Assembly: GCA_001412355.1 (NCBI GenBank) | Contig: LKUD01000031.1 | Span: forward strand, 1-64,000 | DNA: 64,000 nt | From: Methanoculleus sp. SDB | GTDB taxonomy: Archaea > Halobacteriota > Methanomicrobia > Methanomicrobiales > Methanomicrobiaceae | Direction of reading: 5' to 3' | Part shown: one piece after another, positions 50,323-59,448 of the stretch | Numbering within the stretch: the first letter of the stretch is position 1 | Layout of the letters: each line of letters begins with the position of its first letter | Notes under the pieces: generated by a model | Told to the model about the DNA's origin: nothing | Databases searched by the model: none | What the model saw: only the letters and a program-made list of their open reading frames with translations | Made by a program: the position numbers and the translations under genes

Positions 50323-50552
50323 CACAGGTGTCGTGTCCGGGGAGCCGGGGGAAGGGTGAACGCGCGCAGCATGTCCGGAAATCGGGCAGGGCACATGGCG
50401 GATATTTCGCGGCGGTGATCGGTGCCGTCTCCTCCGACCGCTTTCCGGACGCCACGACAGCTGTTTCCCGGCATCCCGGATTCACGGACGACATTCTTTC
50501 CGGGAAATAATCATAGATTTTTTAGGTATGCAGGGAAACTGCATTATCATCC

Positions 50553-51983
50553 ATGAAACACCGGATCGCCCTTCTTCTCCCCGCTCTCCTCATCGCTGCC
50601 GCGTTCATTCCGGCTGCCTGCACCGGAGCGGCGGCGGACGCACAGGAAAACCCGTTTGTTGCGTTCTATTTCAGCGGAGTGGGATGCAGCAACTGTGCGC
50701 AGGTTGACCCCGTTGTTTTCGGGGAATGGCTCACCGAATTTCCCGATCTCATCCTTATCGAGTATGAGACACAGAATCATCCTGAGAATGCGGTGGTGCA
50801 GGACGCGTTCACCCGGAGTTATGGCATTCCACCCGGTACTCCGCTGCTCGTGGTCTCACCTGAGGACTGGTTTTTAGGAAAAAGCGCGATCCTCGGGGAC
50901 GGACGGGATAAGCTTTCCCGGCTTCAGGAAAATCCCGGCTCCCGTGGCGCTGCATTCCGGTTTGATCGTATCGTTTTCACGGATCTTGATGGCAGGCCGA
51001 CAATCTGGCGTGGGGATCGTGCACTCATGCGGATCGGAACGGGAGGGGACGGCGAAATGCTTCGACGCCTTCTCGCCACGTCCGATCCGGCTGCAGGGCT
51101 GGATGGGGCCGTTTACAGCGAAACAGCACCCGTTCCCCTTGCGGTTGCCGGATCATCGGTGACGTTTGCCCATGCGGTGACACTCGGCTCCTGGATCTAC
51201 CTGTGGAACGGGCCGGACGCTCCGTCCCCTGCTGCAGGAATCCCTTTTCCCACGCCGGAGGAGTCGTCCGGAGCGGCGCCGGTGACGGATACCCCTCCCC
51301 TCTCCGCAATCGCCGCCCTTGCGATTGTCGATGCGATAAACCCCTGCGCACTCTCGGTGCTGGCGGTGATCCTCACGGCGATCGTTGCCCGGAATCCTGA
51401 GAATCCGCTTTCTGTGTTCCGGGCGGGTATGGCTTTCGTGGGAACCGTCTTTCTCGTCTATCTCCTGTATGGTGCCGTCATAGTAGCAGGTTTTTCGCTG
51501 CTGTCAGGCACATCACCGCTCAGGCCGGTGCTCCCGGCAGTACTTGGCGCAGGCGCGGTGCTTCTCGGGTTCGTATATCTCCGGGCCGCGGCCGTACCCG
51601 GTACCGGCGGAATGCTTGCGGCCCTTCCGGGGCGGATCCGCTCACTGGTGGCGCGATGTGCCGAGGGCGCGGGTTCGGTGCCGGGTGCCTGTGCTGCGGG
51701 AGCAGCGGTCTCTCTCTTCCTTCTTCCCTGTACGATGGGGCCCTATCTCATCGCAGGCGGTCTCATCGGAACCGGTGACACTCTGCACGCTGCCCTCGCG
51801 CTCCTCCTCTACAATCTGATCTTCATCCTGCCCATGGCTGCGGTGACGCTCGGAATTTCCCTTGGTATCTCCCGAATCGACGCCGTATCCGGGTGGAGGG
51901 ATGCACATGCCCGCATTCTGCGGGGAGCGGGCGGCATCCTGATGGTGGTGCTCGGAACCGGCCTTGTCGCCGGATTGATATAA
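50553..51983 (+). CDS. Thioredoxin-like / CcdA-DsbD-like fusion
   Basis: A 476-residue protein: signal or lipoprotein-like start (LLLPALLIAAAFIPAACTG), a thioredoxin-like domain with redox motif GCSNCAQ (about residue 47), and from residue 250 a six-helix CcdA-like membrane module with NPCALSV and LLPCTMGPY, the two Cys that shuttle electrons. The order is inverted relative to DsbD, which has an N-terminal alpha domain and C-terminal thioredoxin. Expected to pass reducing power from the cytoplasm to extracytoplasmic thiols. Confidence 0.85.
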   Translation: MKHRIALLLPALLIAAAFIPAACTGAAADAQENPFVAFYFSGVGCSNCAQVDPVVFGEWLTEFPDLILIEYETQNHPENAVVQDAFTRSYGIPPGTPLLVVSPEDWFLGKSAILGDGRDKLSRLQENPGSRGAAFRFDRIVFTDLDGRPTIWRGDRALMRIGTGGDGEMLRRLLATSDPAAGLDGAVYSETAPVPLAVAGSSVTFAHAVTLGSWIYLWNGPDAPSPAAGIPFPTPEESSGAAPVTDTPPLSAIAALAIVDAINPCALSVLAVILTAIVARNPENPLSVFRAGMAFVGTVFLVYLLYGAVIVAGFSLLSGTSPLRPVLPAVLGAGAVLLGFVYLRAAAVPGTGGMLAALPGRIRSLVARCAEGAGSVPGACAAGAAVSLFLLPCTMGPYLIAGGLIGTGDTLHAALALLLYNLIFILPMAAVTLGISLGISRIDAVSGWRDAHARILRGAGGILMVVLGTGLVAGLI

Positions 51984-51994
51984 AAAAGGGGAAA

Positions 51995-52011
51995 TCCCGG
52001 ATTACACGGGA
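51995..52011. terminator. Hairpin at the DsbD-like / gpmA convergent junction
   Basis: TCCCG (51995-51999) pairs with CGGGA (52007-52011); similar in sequence to the hairpin at 31796. Confidence 0.35.
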
Positions 52012-52023
52012 ATATTGGCTGTC

Positions 52024-52770
52024 TTACTGTGATTTACCCTGTTTCGCGATGGCATCCATTGCCGCCTTCACCGCCTCTTCGTCACCAAGATAGTAATGGC
52101 GGATAGGCCGGAGGTCGTCGTCAAGCTCGTACACGAGAGGCATGCCGGTCGGGATGTTCATGTGCGGAATATCATCGTCTGAAATGGAATCGAGATGCTT
52201 GACGAGAGCACGGAGGCTGTTGCCGTGCGCAGCGATGATCACCCGTTTTCCTGAACGGATAGCCGGGGCGATCTCCGATTCCCAGTAGGGGAGGAACCGG
52301 GAAACGGTATCCTTCAGGCACTCGGTGAGCGGCACCTCCTCCGGTGCGAATCCTGCATACCGGCGATCGGATGCCGGCGATCTGGGATCGGCCGGATCGA
52401 GAGGCGGTGGCGGGATAGTGTAACTCCTGCGCCAGATAAAGACCTGCTCATCCCCGTACCGTGCCGCAGTTACGGCCTTGTTAAGTCCCTGCAGCGCCCC
52501 GTAATGTCGTTCGTTGAGCCGCCAGCTCCGGTATACCGGTATCCACATCAAATCCATCTCATCAAGGGTGATCCAGAGGGTCCTGATTGCCCGTTTCAGG
52601 ACCGAGGTGTAGGCGACGTCGAATAGGTATCCCTCCTCCCGGAGCATCCTGCCTGCGGCATGTGCCTCCCCGATGCCCTTTTCCGAGAGATCAATGTCAG
52701 TCCATCCGGTAAACCGGTTCTCCTTGTTCCAGATGCTTTCGCCATGGCGTAGCAGGACGAGCGTGTGCAT
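52024..52770 (-). CDS. gpmA: Phosphoglycerate mutase, cofactor-dependent (bacterial type)
   Basis: A 248-residue enzyme of the dPGM family with [18 protein letters not shown] (phospho-His), [26 protein letters not shown] and [13 protein letters not shown]. Most archaea use the unrelated metal-dependent iPGM, so this bacterial-type enzyme may be acquired. The ATG 52770 has GGGAGA ten bases upstream; a TTG lies six bases earlier. Interconverts 2- and 3-phosphoglycerate. Confidence 0.95.
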   Translation of the reverse strand: MHTLVLLRHGESIWNKENRFTGWTDIDLSEKGIGEAHAAGRMLREEGYLFDVAYTSVLKRAIRTLWITLDEMDLMWIPVYRSWRLNERHYGALQGLNKAVTAARYGDEQVFIWRRSYTIPPPPLDPADPRSPASDRRYAGFAPEEVPLTECLKDTVSRFLPYWESEIAPAIRSGKRVIIAAHGNSLRALVKHLDSISDDDIPHMNIPTGMPLVYELDDDLRPIRHYYLGDEEAVKAAMDAIAKQGKSQ

Positions 52771-52942
52771 GTGCAATTCGTCTCCCTTTCATAGTGGGGA
52801 ACGGGTGCTAAAAAGGATGTCCCCGGGGGAGTGCATGCGGGGAAAGGCAGTCCGCTCCCCGAAAGGGAGAGAAAATCTAATGCACCATTCTTTTCAAATA
52901 CTCTCAGTGCGGCGGGATTCTTCGCCCGGTGGCACGAAAACC

Positions 52943-53566
52943 ATGACGGATCAGGGGATCAGGGAAAATTCTCCCGATACGGCAGCGCAGCAATACCGGC
53001 TGATTGAGGAGGCCGTCCGCCGGATGAGTGCTGTGAACACGCAGGCGGCTCTCGGCGAGGCAATCGCCGCGGAGATCATCCGGTACTCCATGTATGATCT
53101 GCAGGTAATCGGCGGAAATATGAAACGGGAGACCGACAGGCTCCCCTCCCCGTACCGCGAGAAGGTCAGACCGTATTTCGAGAAGCAGCTCTTCGGCACC
53201 TACCACCGCCTTCTCTCCATGCACCGCTCCGGCGCTCTCGCACGGAGGACGGCACCGATCACCGACAGGGAGACGTTCCTCGGGTATCTCAGGATGGTGC
53301 CGGAAGGGTGCTTCGGCGATACCGATTCCTCGGGCACCGACTTCTATTTCGGCGACCCTGTCCGATCCCTCTTCTATTACCTCCTTGCCGGGTTTGCAAT
53401 GTTCGTGCTCGACGAGCCCGGCCACCCGGTCGGCACCCCGTTTCCCGGAGGCTTTGTCGTGGAGAAGCGGGGGCGGGAGTACCTCTGCCCGATTCGCGAC
53501 AAGGAGGAGGAGGTGCCGTTTTCGATCTGCAATTTCTGCCCCGCAAAGCAGATGGAAGGAGTGTAG
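52943..53566 (+). CDS. DUF2115 (UPF0305) family protein
   Basis: A 207-residue protein of a methanogen-restricted family. The diagnostic end is GGFVVEKRGREYLCPIRDKEEEVPFSICNFCPAKQ with three Cys that may bind a metal, preceded by a helical N-terminal half. Function unknown. Start ATG 52943 follows the long non-coding lead of the open frame. Confidence 0.88.
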   Translation: MTDQGIRENSPDTAAQQYRLIEEAVRRMSAVNTQAALGEAIAAEIIRYSMYDLQVIGGNMKRETDRLPSPYREKVRPYFEKQLFGTYHRLLSMHRSGALARRTAPITDRETFLGYLRMVPEGCFGDTDSSGTDFYFGDPVRSLFYYLLAGFAMFVLDEPGHPVGTPFPGGFVVEKRGREYLCPIRDKEEEVPFSICNFCPAKQMEGV

Positions 53567-53614
53567 GGAACTGTTGTTCGGGCTTCCCGGCCCCTCCTTC
53601 GGCGGGACCGACTC

Positions 53615-53956
53615 CTACAGTCCCAAAAGGCCGTAATGGGCGACAATACTGAGGTTGTGACCGACAACGCAGGCATGGAGTGTAACGTGAGTGCCGACCC
53701 ACACCTCACCGATCGGCAGATCAGGGAGCCATGCCATCATACCGGATCCGACCGCGACGACACCTGCGATATAGATGCACTTGATAATCGTGAAATCAGC
53801 AATCTTTCCGGTGTACGGAGCCATAAACGGGTTCAGCTCGATTCCCCCGGCACTGATATTGATGTACGACGTGGCGACATCGAACATGCAGAGAACGAAC
53901 AGAAGTGCAGCAGCAATGATCAGGAAATGCCTCCGGGTGATGCTGCCATGGTGCAT
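53615..53956 (-). CDS. Small membrane protein (DUF5658-like)
   Basis: A 113-residue protein with about four hydrophobic helices (FLIIAAALLFVLCMFDVATSY, FTIIKCIYIAGVVAVGSGMMAW, THVTLHACVVGHNLSIVAHYG). The motif DVATSYINISAGGIELNPFM matches the DUF5658 pattern D..TTY......G..E.NP. Function unknown. Confidence 0.75.
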   Translation of the reverse strand: MHHGSITRRHFLIIAAALLFVLCMFDVATSYINISAGGIELNPFMAPYTGKIADFTIIKCIYIAGVVAVGSGMMAWLPDLPIGEVWVGTHVTLHACVVGHNLSIVAHYGLLGL

Positions 53957-54154
53957 ATATATTCAATCGAGAAAGAAATCCCGTGAAGTGAAAATAATAT
54001 GCCATGCGATGGTGCCTATCGCTGGGATGTTACAGAACGGCAATACTGTCGTACATTAAAAGAAAGCGGCAAAAAGTGGCAGATTCCGCTCCGCATCTCC
54101 GGCAGGTGTCCGAAAGGGAGGGGATAGCTGTGCCGGCCCCCGGGTGTGCACCAC

Positions 54155-54547
54155 TCACTGGCGCGGGGTTTTCCTGTATACCATGCCCTGAAAGAGGGCG
54201 ATATTTCCCCCGTTTTCGTCGGTCACCCGGACATCATAGACGGCAAGTTTCGGATTTCTGGAAAATTCCGTTGCATCGGCGTAGAGGATGCCCGACCGGG
54301 CGGCCTGTATGTATGAAATGGTGGCATTGATAGCGGCCGCGGGAATCCCGTGCGAGTTGGAAGCAGCTGCGAATGCCGTGTCCGCAAGGGTGAAGATAGC
54401 CCCCCCGTGGACCGTGCCGTGGCTGTTCTTATGCCGCTCCGTGATCGCCATCTTCACCCGTGCCCTCCCGGGCGAGACGGCCAGAAGTTCGATTCCCGTC
54501 TCCCTCGCAAAAGCGTCGGAGAGGAAAAAATCACTGCTTTCCTGCAT
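54155..54547 (-). CDS. PaaI-type hotdog thioesterase
   Basis: A 130-residue hotdog-fold protein: HKNSHGTVHGGAIFTLADTAFAAASNSHG carries the HGxxxxLxDxA active-site pattern of PaaI-like acyl-CoA thioesterases. Substrate unknown; such enzymes remove stray or aromatic CoA esters. Start ATG 54547. Confidence 0.92.
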   Translation of the reverse strand: MQESSDFFLSDAFARETGIELLAVSPGRARVKMAITERHKNSHGTVHGGAIFTLADTAFAAASNSHGIPAAAINATISYIQAARSGILYADATEFSRNPKLAVYDVRVTDENGGNIALFQGMVYRKTPRQ

Positions 54548-54642
54548 CGTTCCTCGCGGAGATCATAGGTATGTCTGGTATAAAGATGCATCCGCAACGA
54601 AATATATATTCAGGAATGGAGGTGATTCGGGGATCACCCGAA

Positions 54643-54966
54643 TTATTTTTTCACTCTCTTCTTTACGTCCTGTGCCATCTCTTCGACGGCCTCTGCGATC
54701 TCTTCGATGGCAGTCTCGAGCCGTTCTCCGGCGTCCCGTGCCTTCCGGCCGAGATGCGCCCTCCCCTCCTCCGTCCCGAAGAGCGTTTTTGACAGGGACG
54801 CGATGTCGCTGATCGCCTTGTTGACCGAATTCCTTGCTTCATCGACAAGATTGTCGATGACAGGCTCCGCCTCTCCCGCACCGGCGCTCTCCGCCGTCTT
54901 CTCCTGTTTCGATTCGGTCTCCTCGACCCAGATGCCGTTCCTGAAATAGCCGCGTGTTCCGGTCAT
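54643..54966 (-). CDS. Amphipathic helical protein, unknown
   Basis: A 107-residue protein starting MTGTRGYFRNGIWVEE, then an Ala/Glu-rich, lysine-ended helical stretch (ARNSVNKAISDIASLSKTLFG, RDAGERLETAIEEIAEAVEEMAQDVKKRVKK) with no membrane helix. Heptad-like spacing suggests a coiled coil, resembling apolipoprotein- or LEA-like helices. The family is unknown to me. It is downstream of the pyrophosphatase gene on the same strand. Confidence 0.6.
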   Translation of the reverse strand: MTGTRGYFRNGIWVEETESKQEKTAESAGAGEAEPVIDNLVDEARNSVNKAISDIASLSKTLFGTEEGRAHLGRKARDAGERLETAIEEIAEAVEEMAQDVKKRVKK

Positions 54967-55044
54967 ATATCCCTGTAGGCGGTGCGTACCAATGAATCTG
55001 ATGGATACTGCCGGGATGTCCGCGTATCCGAAAAAAAGAGTGGG

Positions 55045-57075
55045 TTACAGGAAGAGGGGGGCAAAGACCACGGCGACGATCGACATCAGCTTCAGGAGGA
55101 TGTTGATCGCGGGGCCGGATGTGTCCTTGAAGGGGTCGCCGACCGTATCACCGGTAACGCCCGCCTTGTGTGCATCCGAGCCCTTGCCGCCAAAGTTGCC
55201 GAGCTCGATGTACTTCTTTGCGTTGTCCCACGCACCGCCGGCATTGGCCATAGTGATGGCAATCATAAACCCGGCGGCAAGCGATCCCGCAAGCAGACCG
55301 CCCAGTGCACCGGGCCCGAGCAGGAGTCCGATGATCAGCGGCGCCGCGATGGCGATGATGCCCGGTGCGATCATCTCTCTGAGTGCCGAGTTGGTGGAGA
55401 TCGCGATACATGACTCGTAATCGGCTTCTGCCGTGCCTTCCATCAGGCCGGGAATCTCTTTGAACTGGCGGCGCACTTCAATGACAATCTGGTATGCCGC
55501 CTTGCCGACCGCCATCATCGTCAGCGACGAGAAGAGGAACGGCAGCATGGCACCGACCAGCACGCCGATGAAGACGGGGGTGTCGAGGATGTTGATTGTC
55601 TGGAGGTTTACGGCCTGTGCATAGGCTGAGAAGAGGGCGAGGGCGGTGAGCGCGGCGGATCCGATGGCAAAGCCCTTGCCGATGGCTGCGGTGGTGTTGC
55701 CGACCGCATCGAGGGTGTCGGTGATCTTCCTGACACCGGCTTCCTGGTGGGACATCTCTGCGATCCCCCCCGCGTTGTCAGCCACCGGCCCGTATGCATC
55801 GACGGCAAGCGAGATGCCGAGCGTTGCAAGCATGCCGACCGCGGCAAGTGCAATACCATAGAGTCCTGCGAACTGGTGGGCAAGGAAGATCGCGATGCCG
55901 ATGACGATTGTGGGGAAGAGCGTGGATTCCATGCCCTTCGCAAACCCGGTGATGATATTGGTTCCGGCCCCGGTTTCACAGGCCTTCGCGATCGTGAGCG
56001 TGGGGGAACGTTCGTAGGAGGTGTAATATTCGGTAATCTGACCGATAAGGAATCCGGCGATCAGGCCGCCGACGGTTGCCACGAATACGCCGAAGCCGTA
56101 TTCTCCCAGCAGCATATTCGTCACGCCGTACGTTGCGAGAATGACAAGACCCAGCGCAATTAGGAGCCCCTTGTTAAATGCCATGTGAATGGCGCTCTGC
56201 TCCGTCTTGTTCGTCCGGACGAAGAAGGACCCGATGATGGAGGAGACGATACCGAGCGCCGCGATGGTTACCGGCACCAGTATGACATTCATCATGGGCA
56301 CGTTCGGGAATACGGTTGCGGCGGTTGCCGCGCCGAGAAGCATCGTTGCGATGATGGATCCGACGTAGGATTCGTAAAGGTCGGCTCCCATACCGGCAAT
56401 GTCGCCCACGTTGTCACCGACATTGTCGGCAATCACGGCGGGATTGCGGGGGTCGTCCTCGGGAATGCCGGCCTCAACCTTCCCCACGAGATCAGCCCCG
56501 ACATCTGCGGCCTTCGTGAAGATACCGCCGCCGACACGTGCGAAGAGTGCAATCGAGGATGCACCGAGGGAAAATCCGGCGAGGATGTTGACGACGGTTC
56601 CCTGCTCCATGCCCGGAAGCAGGCTGGAAAGGGCGATAAAAGCGATAGAAAGTCCGAAGAGGCCGAGACCCACGACAGACATCCCCATCACGGTGCCGCT
56701 CGCGAACGAGACTTCAAATGCCTCGGCAATGCCCCGTCGTGCGGCGTTTGTCGTCCTGCCGTTCGCGGATGTGGCTGTAAACATCCCGATATAGCCCGCG
56801 GTTGCGGAAAGGACCGCACCGAATACAAAACAGGCCGCGGTGAGTATGCCGTTGGGCAGGATCACCGCAATGATGATGGCAAGCACGACCACGAACACGG
56901 CGATGGCACGGTACTGACGATTCAGGTAGACCATCGCACCGGTATGGATGGCGGCGGTGATCTTCTTCATGAGATCGGTGCCTTCGCCCTCTTTGCGGAC
57001 TCTAATAAAGGAATATCCCGCGAAAAGAAGGCCGAAAAGGGCACAGATCGGTGCCAGGTAAATTAACAAATCCAT
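55045..57075 (-). CDS. hppA: Membrane-bound ion-pumping pyrophosphatase, K+-dependent type
   Basis: A 676-residue protein of sixteen membrane helices with the pyrophosphate site [23 protein letters not shown] and the conserved DNVGDN motifs. The helix-12 region reads [18 protein letters not shown], with Ala where K+-independent enzymes have Lys, so it belongs to the K+-dependent group that includes Na+ pumps. It conserves the energy of pyrophosphate as a Na+ or H+ gradient. GGAGG lies upstream of the ATG. The hairpin at 57193-57232 lies between it and polB. Confidence 0.95.
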   Translation of the reverse strand: MDLLIYLAPICALFGLLFAGYSFIRVRKEGEGTDLMKKITAAIHTGAMVYLNRQYRAIAVFVVVLAIIIAVILPNGILTAACFVFGAVLSATAGYIGMFTATSANGRTTNAARRGIAEAFEVSFASGTVMGMSVVGLGLFGLSIAFIALSSLLPGMEQGTVVNILAGFSLGASSIALFARVGGGIFTKAADVGADLVGKVEAGIPEDDPRNPAVIADNVGDNVGDIAGMGADLYESYVGSIIATMLLGAATAATVFPNVPMMNVILVPVTIAALGIVSSIIGSFFVRTNKTEQSAIHMAFNKGLLIALGLVILATYGVTNMLLGEYGFGVFVATVGGLIAGFLIGQITEYYTSYERSPTLTIAKACETGAGTNIITGFAKGMESTLFPTIVIGIAIFLAHQFAGLYGIALAAVGMLATLGISLAVDAYGPVADNAGGIAEMSHQEAGVRKITDTLDAVGNTTAAIGKGFAIGSAALTALALFSAYAQAVNLQTINILDTPVFIGVLVGAMLPFLFSSLTMMAVGKAAYQIVIEVRRQFKEIPGLMEGTAEADYESCIAISTNSALREMIAPGIIAIAAPLIIGLLLGPGALGGLLAGSLAAGFMIAITMANAGGAWDNAKKYIELGNFGGKGSDAHKAGVTGDTVGDPFKDTSGPAINILLKLMSIVAVVFAPLFL

Positions 57076-57192
57076 ATGGCTTCTATCCTCCGTTTGCTCT
57101 GCTCACACGCACGAAACAGAGCGCAAACGTACTCTAACAATGTGAGTTCACCATTAAAAAGAACGCGCATTTTAAAAGAACCGCACCGCCGG

Positions 57193-57232
57193 CTGCCGGG
57201 TATGGGCGGGCCCCGGATAGCAGGCCCGGCAG
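57193..57232. other. Long-stem inverted repeat between polB and hppA
   Basis: CTGCCGGG (57193-57200) and CCCGGCAG (57225-57232) pair perfectly around a 24-base G/C-rich loop. In the minus-strand direction it follows polB and a T-rich run and precedes the hppA promoter, so it may be a terminator. Confidence 0.4.
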
Positions 57233-57249
57233 TGTAAAAAATACTGTAT

Positions 57250-58650
57250 TTATGCGTTGAAATCGAAAATCTCGACATCCAGCGTCTGGAGATCGACCAC
57301 CGTTGCCCGTGCCGGCGTCGGCGTGATATTCATCTGCTTCTGGAATTTCGTCTGTGCCTGCCATGTTCCTGAGTTTACGCACAGGACGTTTCTGTATCGC
57401 CGGATGCCACAGATATGGACGTGGCCCGTATGGAGGATCTCGGGCACCGGATCAATGAGGAGACGATCCTTCTTCGCGGCCATTATGGGAGTCCGCATCC
57501 CGTAGGTGCAGGCAAGGTGCCGGCGACGAAGCATCTCCTCCATCATCGCCGCCGGATCGGTATACGATGCGCCGGGTATCATGGAGATGAGGTCGTCGTA
57601 GGAGCGGCCGTGGTACATCAGCACCCTGACCCCCTGCACGCCGACCAGGGCCGGATTCTCGACCTGTATTACGTTGTCCGGAAATTTCGCGGTAAATGCG
57701 GCCGGAAGCGCCGGCTGGGGTTCCGATCCGCGGACAACATCGTGATTCCCCGGAGAGACGATGATCTGCAGGTGGGACGGGAGGCGCCGGAGCATCTCCG
57801 CGAAAGCATCGTACTGATCGTAGATATTCGGGATCGTGAGTTCCTGCTCCTGTCCCGGATATATGCCGATGCCGTCCACGATATCGCCTGCGATGAGGAG
57901 ATACTGGACGTTCGCGGTGGAAAGCCACGAGGAGAACCGGTCCCATGCTTCGGCAAGGAAGGTATCGCTTCCCACGTGCACGTCTGAGATCAGGACAGCT
58001 CTCCCCGGACGGTCACTTTTAAAAGGCGCATTATTCATCGGGATGTCGGGGCGCACAAGTGTCTCGGCAAAGAAGAGGGTGCCGTCTGAGGAGAGGGTGC
58101 CGTTGATGCCGATCACCTCGTCCGGTATGATCTTTTCCGCCTCGGCAAAGATCTCGCGATCACGGTTGAACAGGACATTGATCGTCCCCGTAGCGTCCTC
58201 AAGGGTCGCCATCCTGTGCCCCCTGGCCGTCGTCCGGACCCCTGCGACCATCCCGATGATCGCGGTGTCCTCCTGCCTGTACCGGCTGTTTTTCGTAAGC
58301 GCCTCGATGGGCATTGCTGAAACCCTGTTTCTGAGAATGGTGGAAAGCCTCGAATAGCGGTCACGGAAATAGTGGTTGAAATCCAAAAACTCAACGCCTT
58401 TTCCGTTCGGGACCGCATTGCCGGAGATGATTTCCACATACGGATCCCCGAGAAACCGCGTCCCGTCCTTTTCGGTCTTCCAGCCCGGCACGTGACGCGG
58501 CCCGACGACGATCGTATGGGCGGGGACGCCTGCGATTATCTCATCGATGAGACCCGGGTTTTGCTGATCCTTCAGGTACTTCACCACGTCGGGGTGCACC
58601 TGCAGGTTTGTGTCAAGAAAACGGCGGACGATCTCCCGGTCTCCGAGCAT
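57250..58650 (-). CDS. polB: DNA polymerase D small subunit (DP1)
   Basis: A 466-residue Mre11-like 3'-5' exonuclease subunit of the archaeal replicative polymerase PolD. An OB-fold region (AIIGMVAGVRTTARGHRMATLEDATGTINVLF) is followed by phosphoesterase motifs LISDVHVGSDTF, IAGDIVDGIG, SPGNHDVV, YHGRSYDD and HTGHVHICG. ATG 58650 (MLGDREIVRRFL) is preferred; ATG 58683 is in frame. Divergent from signal peptidase; its large partner DP2 is elsewhere. Confidence 0.96.
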   Translation of the reverse strand: MLGDREIVRRFLDTNLQVHPDVVKYLKDQQNPGLIDEIIAGVPAHTIVVGPRHVPGWKTEKDGTRFLGDPYVEIISGNAVPNGKGVEFLDFNHYFRDRYSRLSTILRNRVSAMPIEALTKNSRYRQEDTAIIGMVAGVRTTARGHRMATLEDATGTINVLFNRDREIFAEAEKIIPDEVIGINGTLSSDGTLFFAETLVRPDIPMNNAPFKSDRPGRAVLISDVHVGSDTFLAEAWDRFSSWLSTANVQYLLIAGDIVDGIGIYPGQEQELTIPNIYDQYDAFAEMLRRLPSHLQIIVSPGNHDVVRGSEPQPALPAAFTAKFPDNVIQVENPALVGVQGVRVLMYHGRSYDDLISMIPGASYTDPAAMMEEMLRRRHLACTYGMRTPIMAAKKDRLLIDPVPEILHTGHVHICGIRRYRNVLCVNSGTWQAQTKFQKQMNITPTPARATVVDLQTLDVEIFDFNA

Positions 58651-58719
58651 TGTAGTGAGGTTGGAGCGGCGCCGGTATAGCATTTTAGATTGTGTTCCCG
58701 GCCCGCGGAGATGGCGGGA

Positions 58720-59448
58720 ATGGCAGAGTATATGGGTGACGGACTCCAACCTGAAGATATGGCGGGTATTTCGGGACCGGGATCGCTTCCCGGGATCGTG
58801 CGGCGGATCCGGGAGAGCACACACCCGGCAGTCATGCTTGCCCGGGATATCGCCTGGGTTCTGGCCGTGGTGGGTGCGATAGCCCTCCTTCTTTTTCTTG
58901 TAAGCGGCACGTGGCCCGCGGTCGTGGCCATCGAGTCGGAGAGCATGGTTCCGAATATGCAGGTGGGGGACCTCGTCTTCGTCGTAGCGCCGGACCGGTT
59001 CGGTACGCTGCAGACGTGGGCGGAAGGGGAACAGTCGGGATATGCACCTTTTGCCACCTATCCCGACCGGCAGGGTGCAATGCCGTACGGCGACGTCATC
59101 ATCTACCGCCCGAACGGGGATACCCGGGTCCACCCCATCATCCACCGCGCAATCGGCTACGTGGACGGGACCGGGAGTGCCGGGTATATCACCAAGGGTG
59201 ATAACAACCTGGGGATTGACCAGAACACGTATTATCCGGGAATCGGAACGATTCAGCCCGTGAAGAAAGAGTGGGTGATCGGCAAGGCCCTGTTCGCCGT
59301 TCCGCTTATCGGATATCTGCCTCTCAATATCATTCCCTTTGCAGCCCTGATCCTGATCCTGGTCGTTCTTCACGAACTCCTCAGCCGTCGCGGCGGTGAC
59401 GGCGAGCCAAAAAAACAGGGGGCCGTTAAGAAGGGGAAACGGAAATGA
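58720..59448 (+). CDS. Signal peptidase I (archaeal/ER type)
   Basis: A 242-residue membrane protease with TM1 (VLAVVGAIALLLFLVSGTW), the nucleophile Ser in AIESESMVPNMQVGDLVFVV, a His in HPIIHRAIGY at the position of the bacterial Lys, KGDNN, and a C-terminal helix with basic tail. It cleaves secretory signal peptides outside the membrane. ATG 58720 has GGAG nine bases upstream; ATG 58711 abuts it. The TGA overlaps the cofH ATG. Confidence 0.94.
   Translation: MAEYMGDGLQPEDMAGISGPGSLPGIVRRIRESTHPAVMLARDIAWVLAVVGAIALLLFLVSGTWPAVVAIESESMVPNMQVGDLVFVVAPDRFGTLQTWAEGEQSGYAPFATYPDRQGAMPYGDVIIYRPNGDTRVHPIIHRAIGYVDGTGSAGYITKGDNNLGIDQNTYYPGIGTIQPVKKEWVIGKALFAVPLIGYLPLNIIPFAALILILVVLHELLSRRGGDGEPKKQGAVKKGKRK

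Noticed and set aside
55982-57066. Long plus-strand frames opposite the pyrophosphatase
   Set aside because: Antisense shadows of a high-GC gene with a well-supported product.
57250-59373. 707-residue frame suggesting a fused polB
   Set aside because: The first 240 residues are antisense to signal peptidase and have no domain; DP1 starts at 58650 or 58683.
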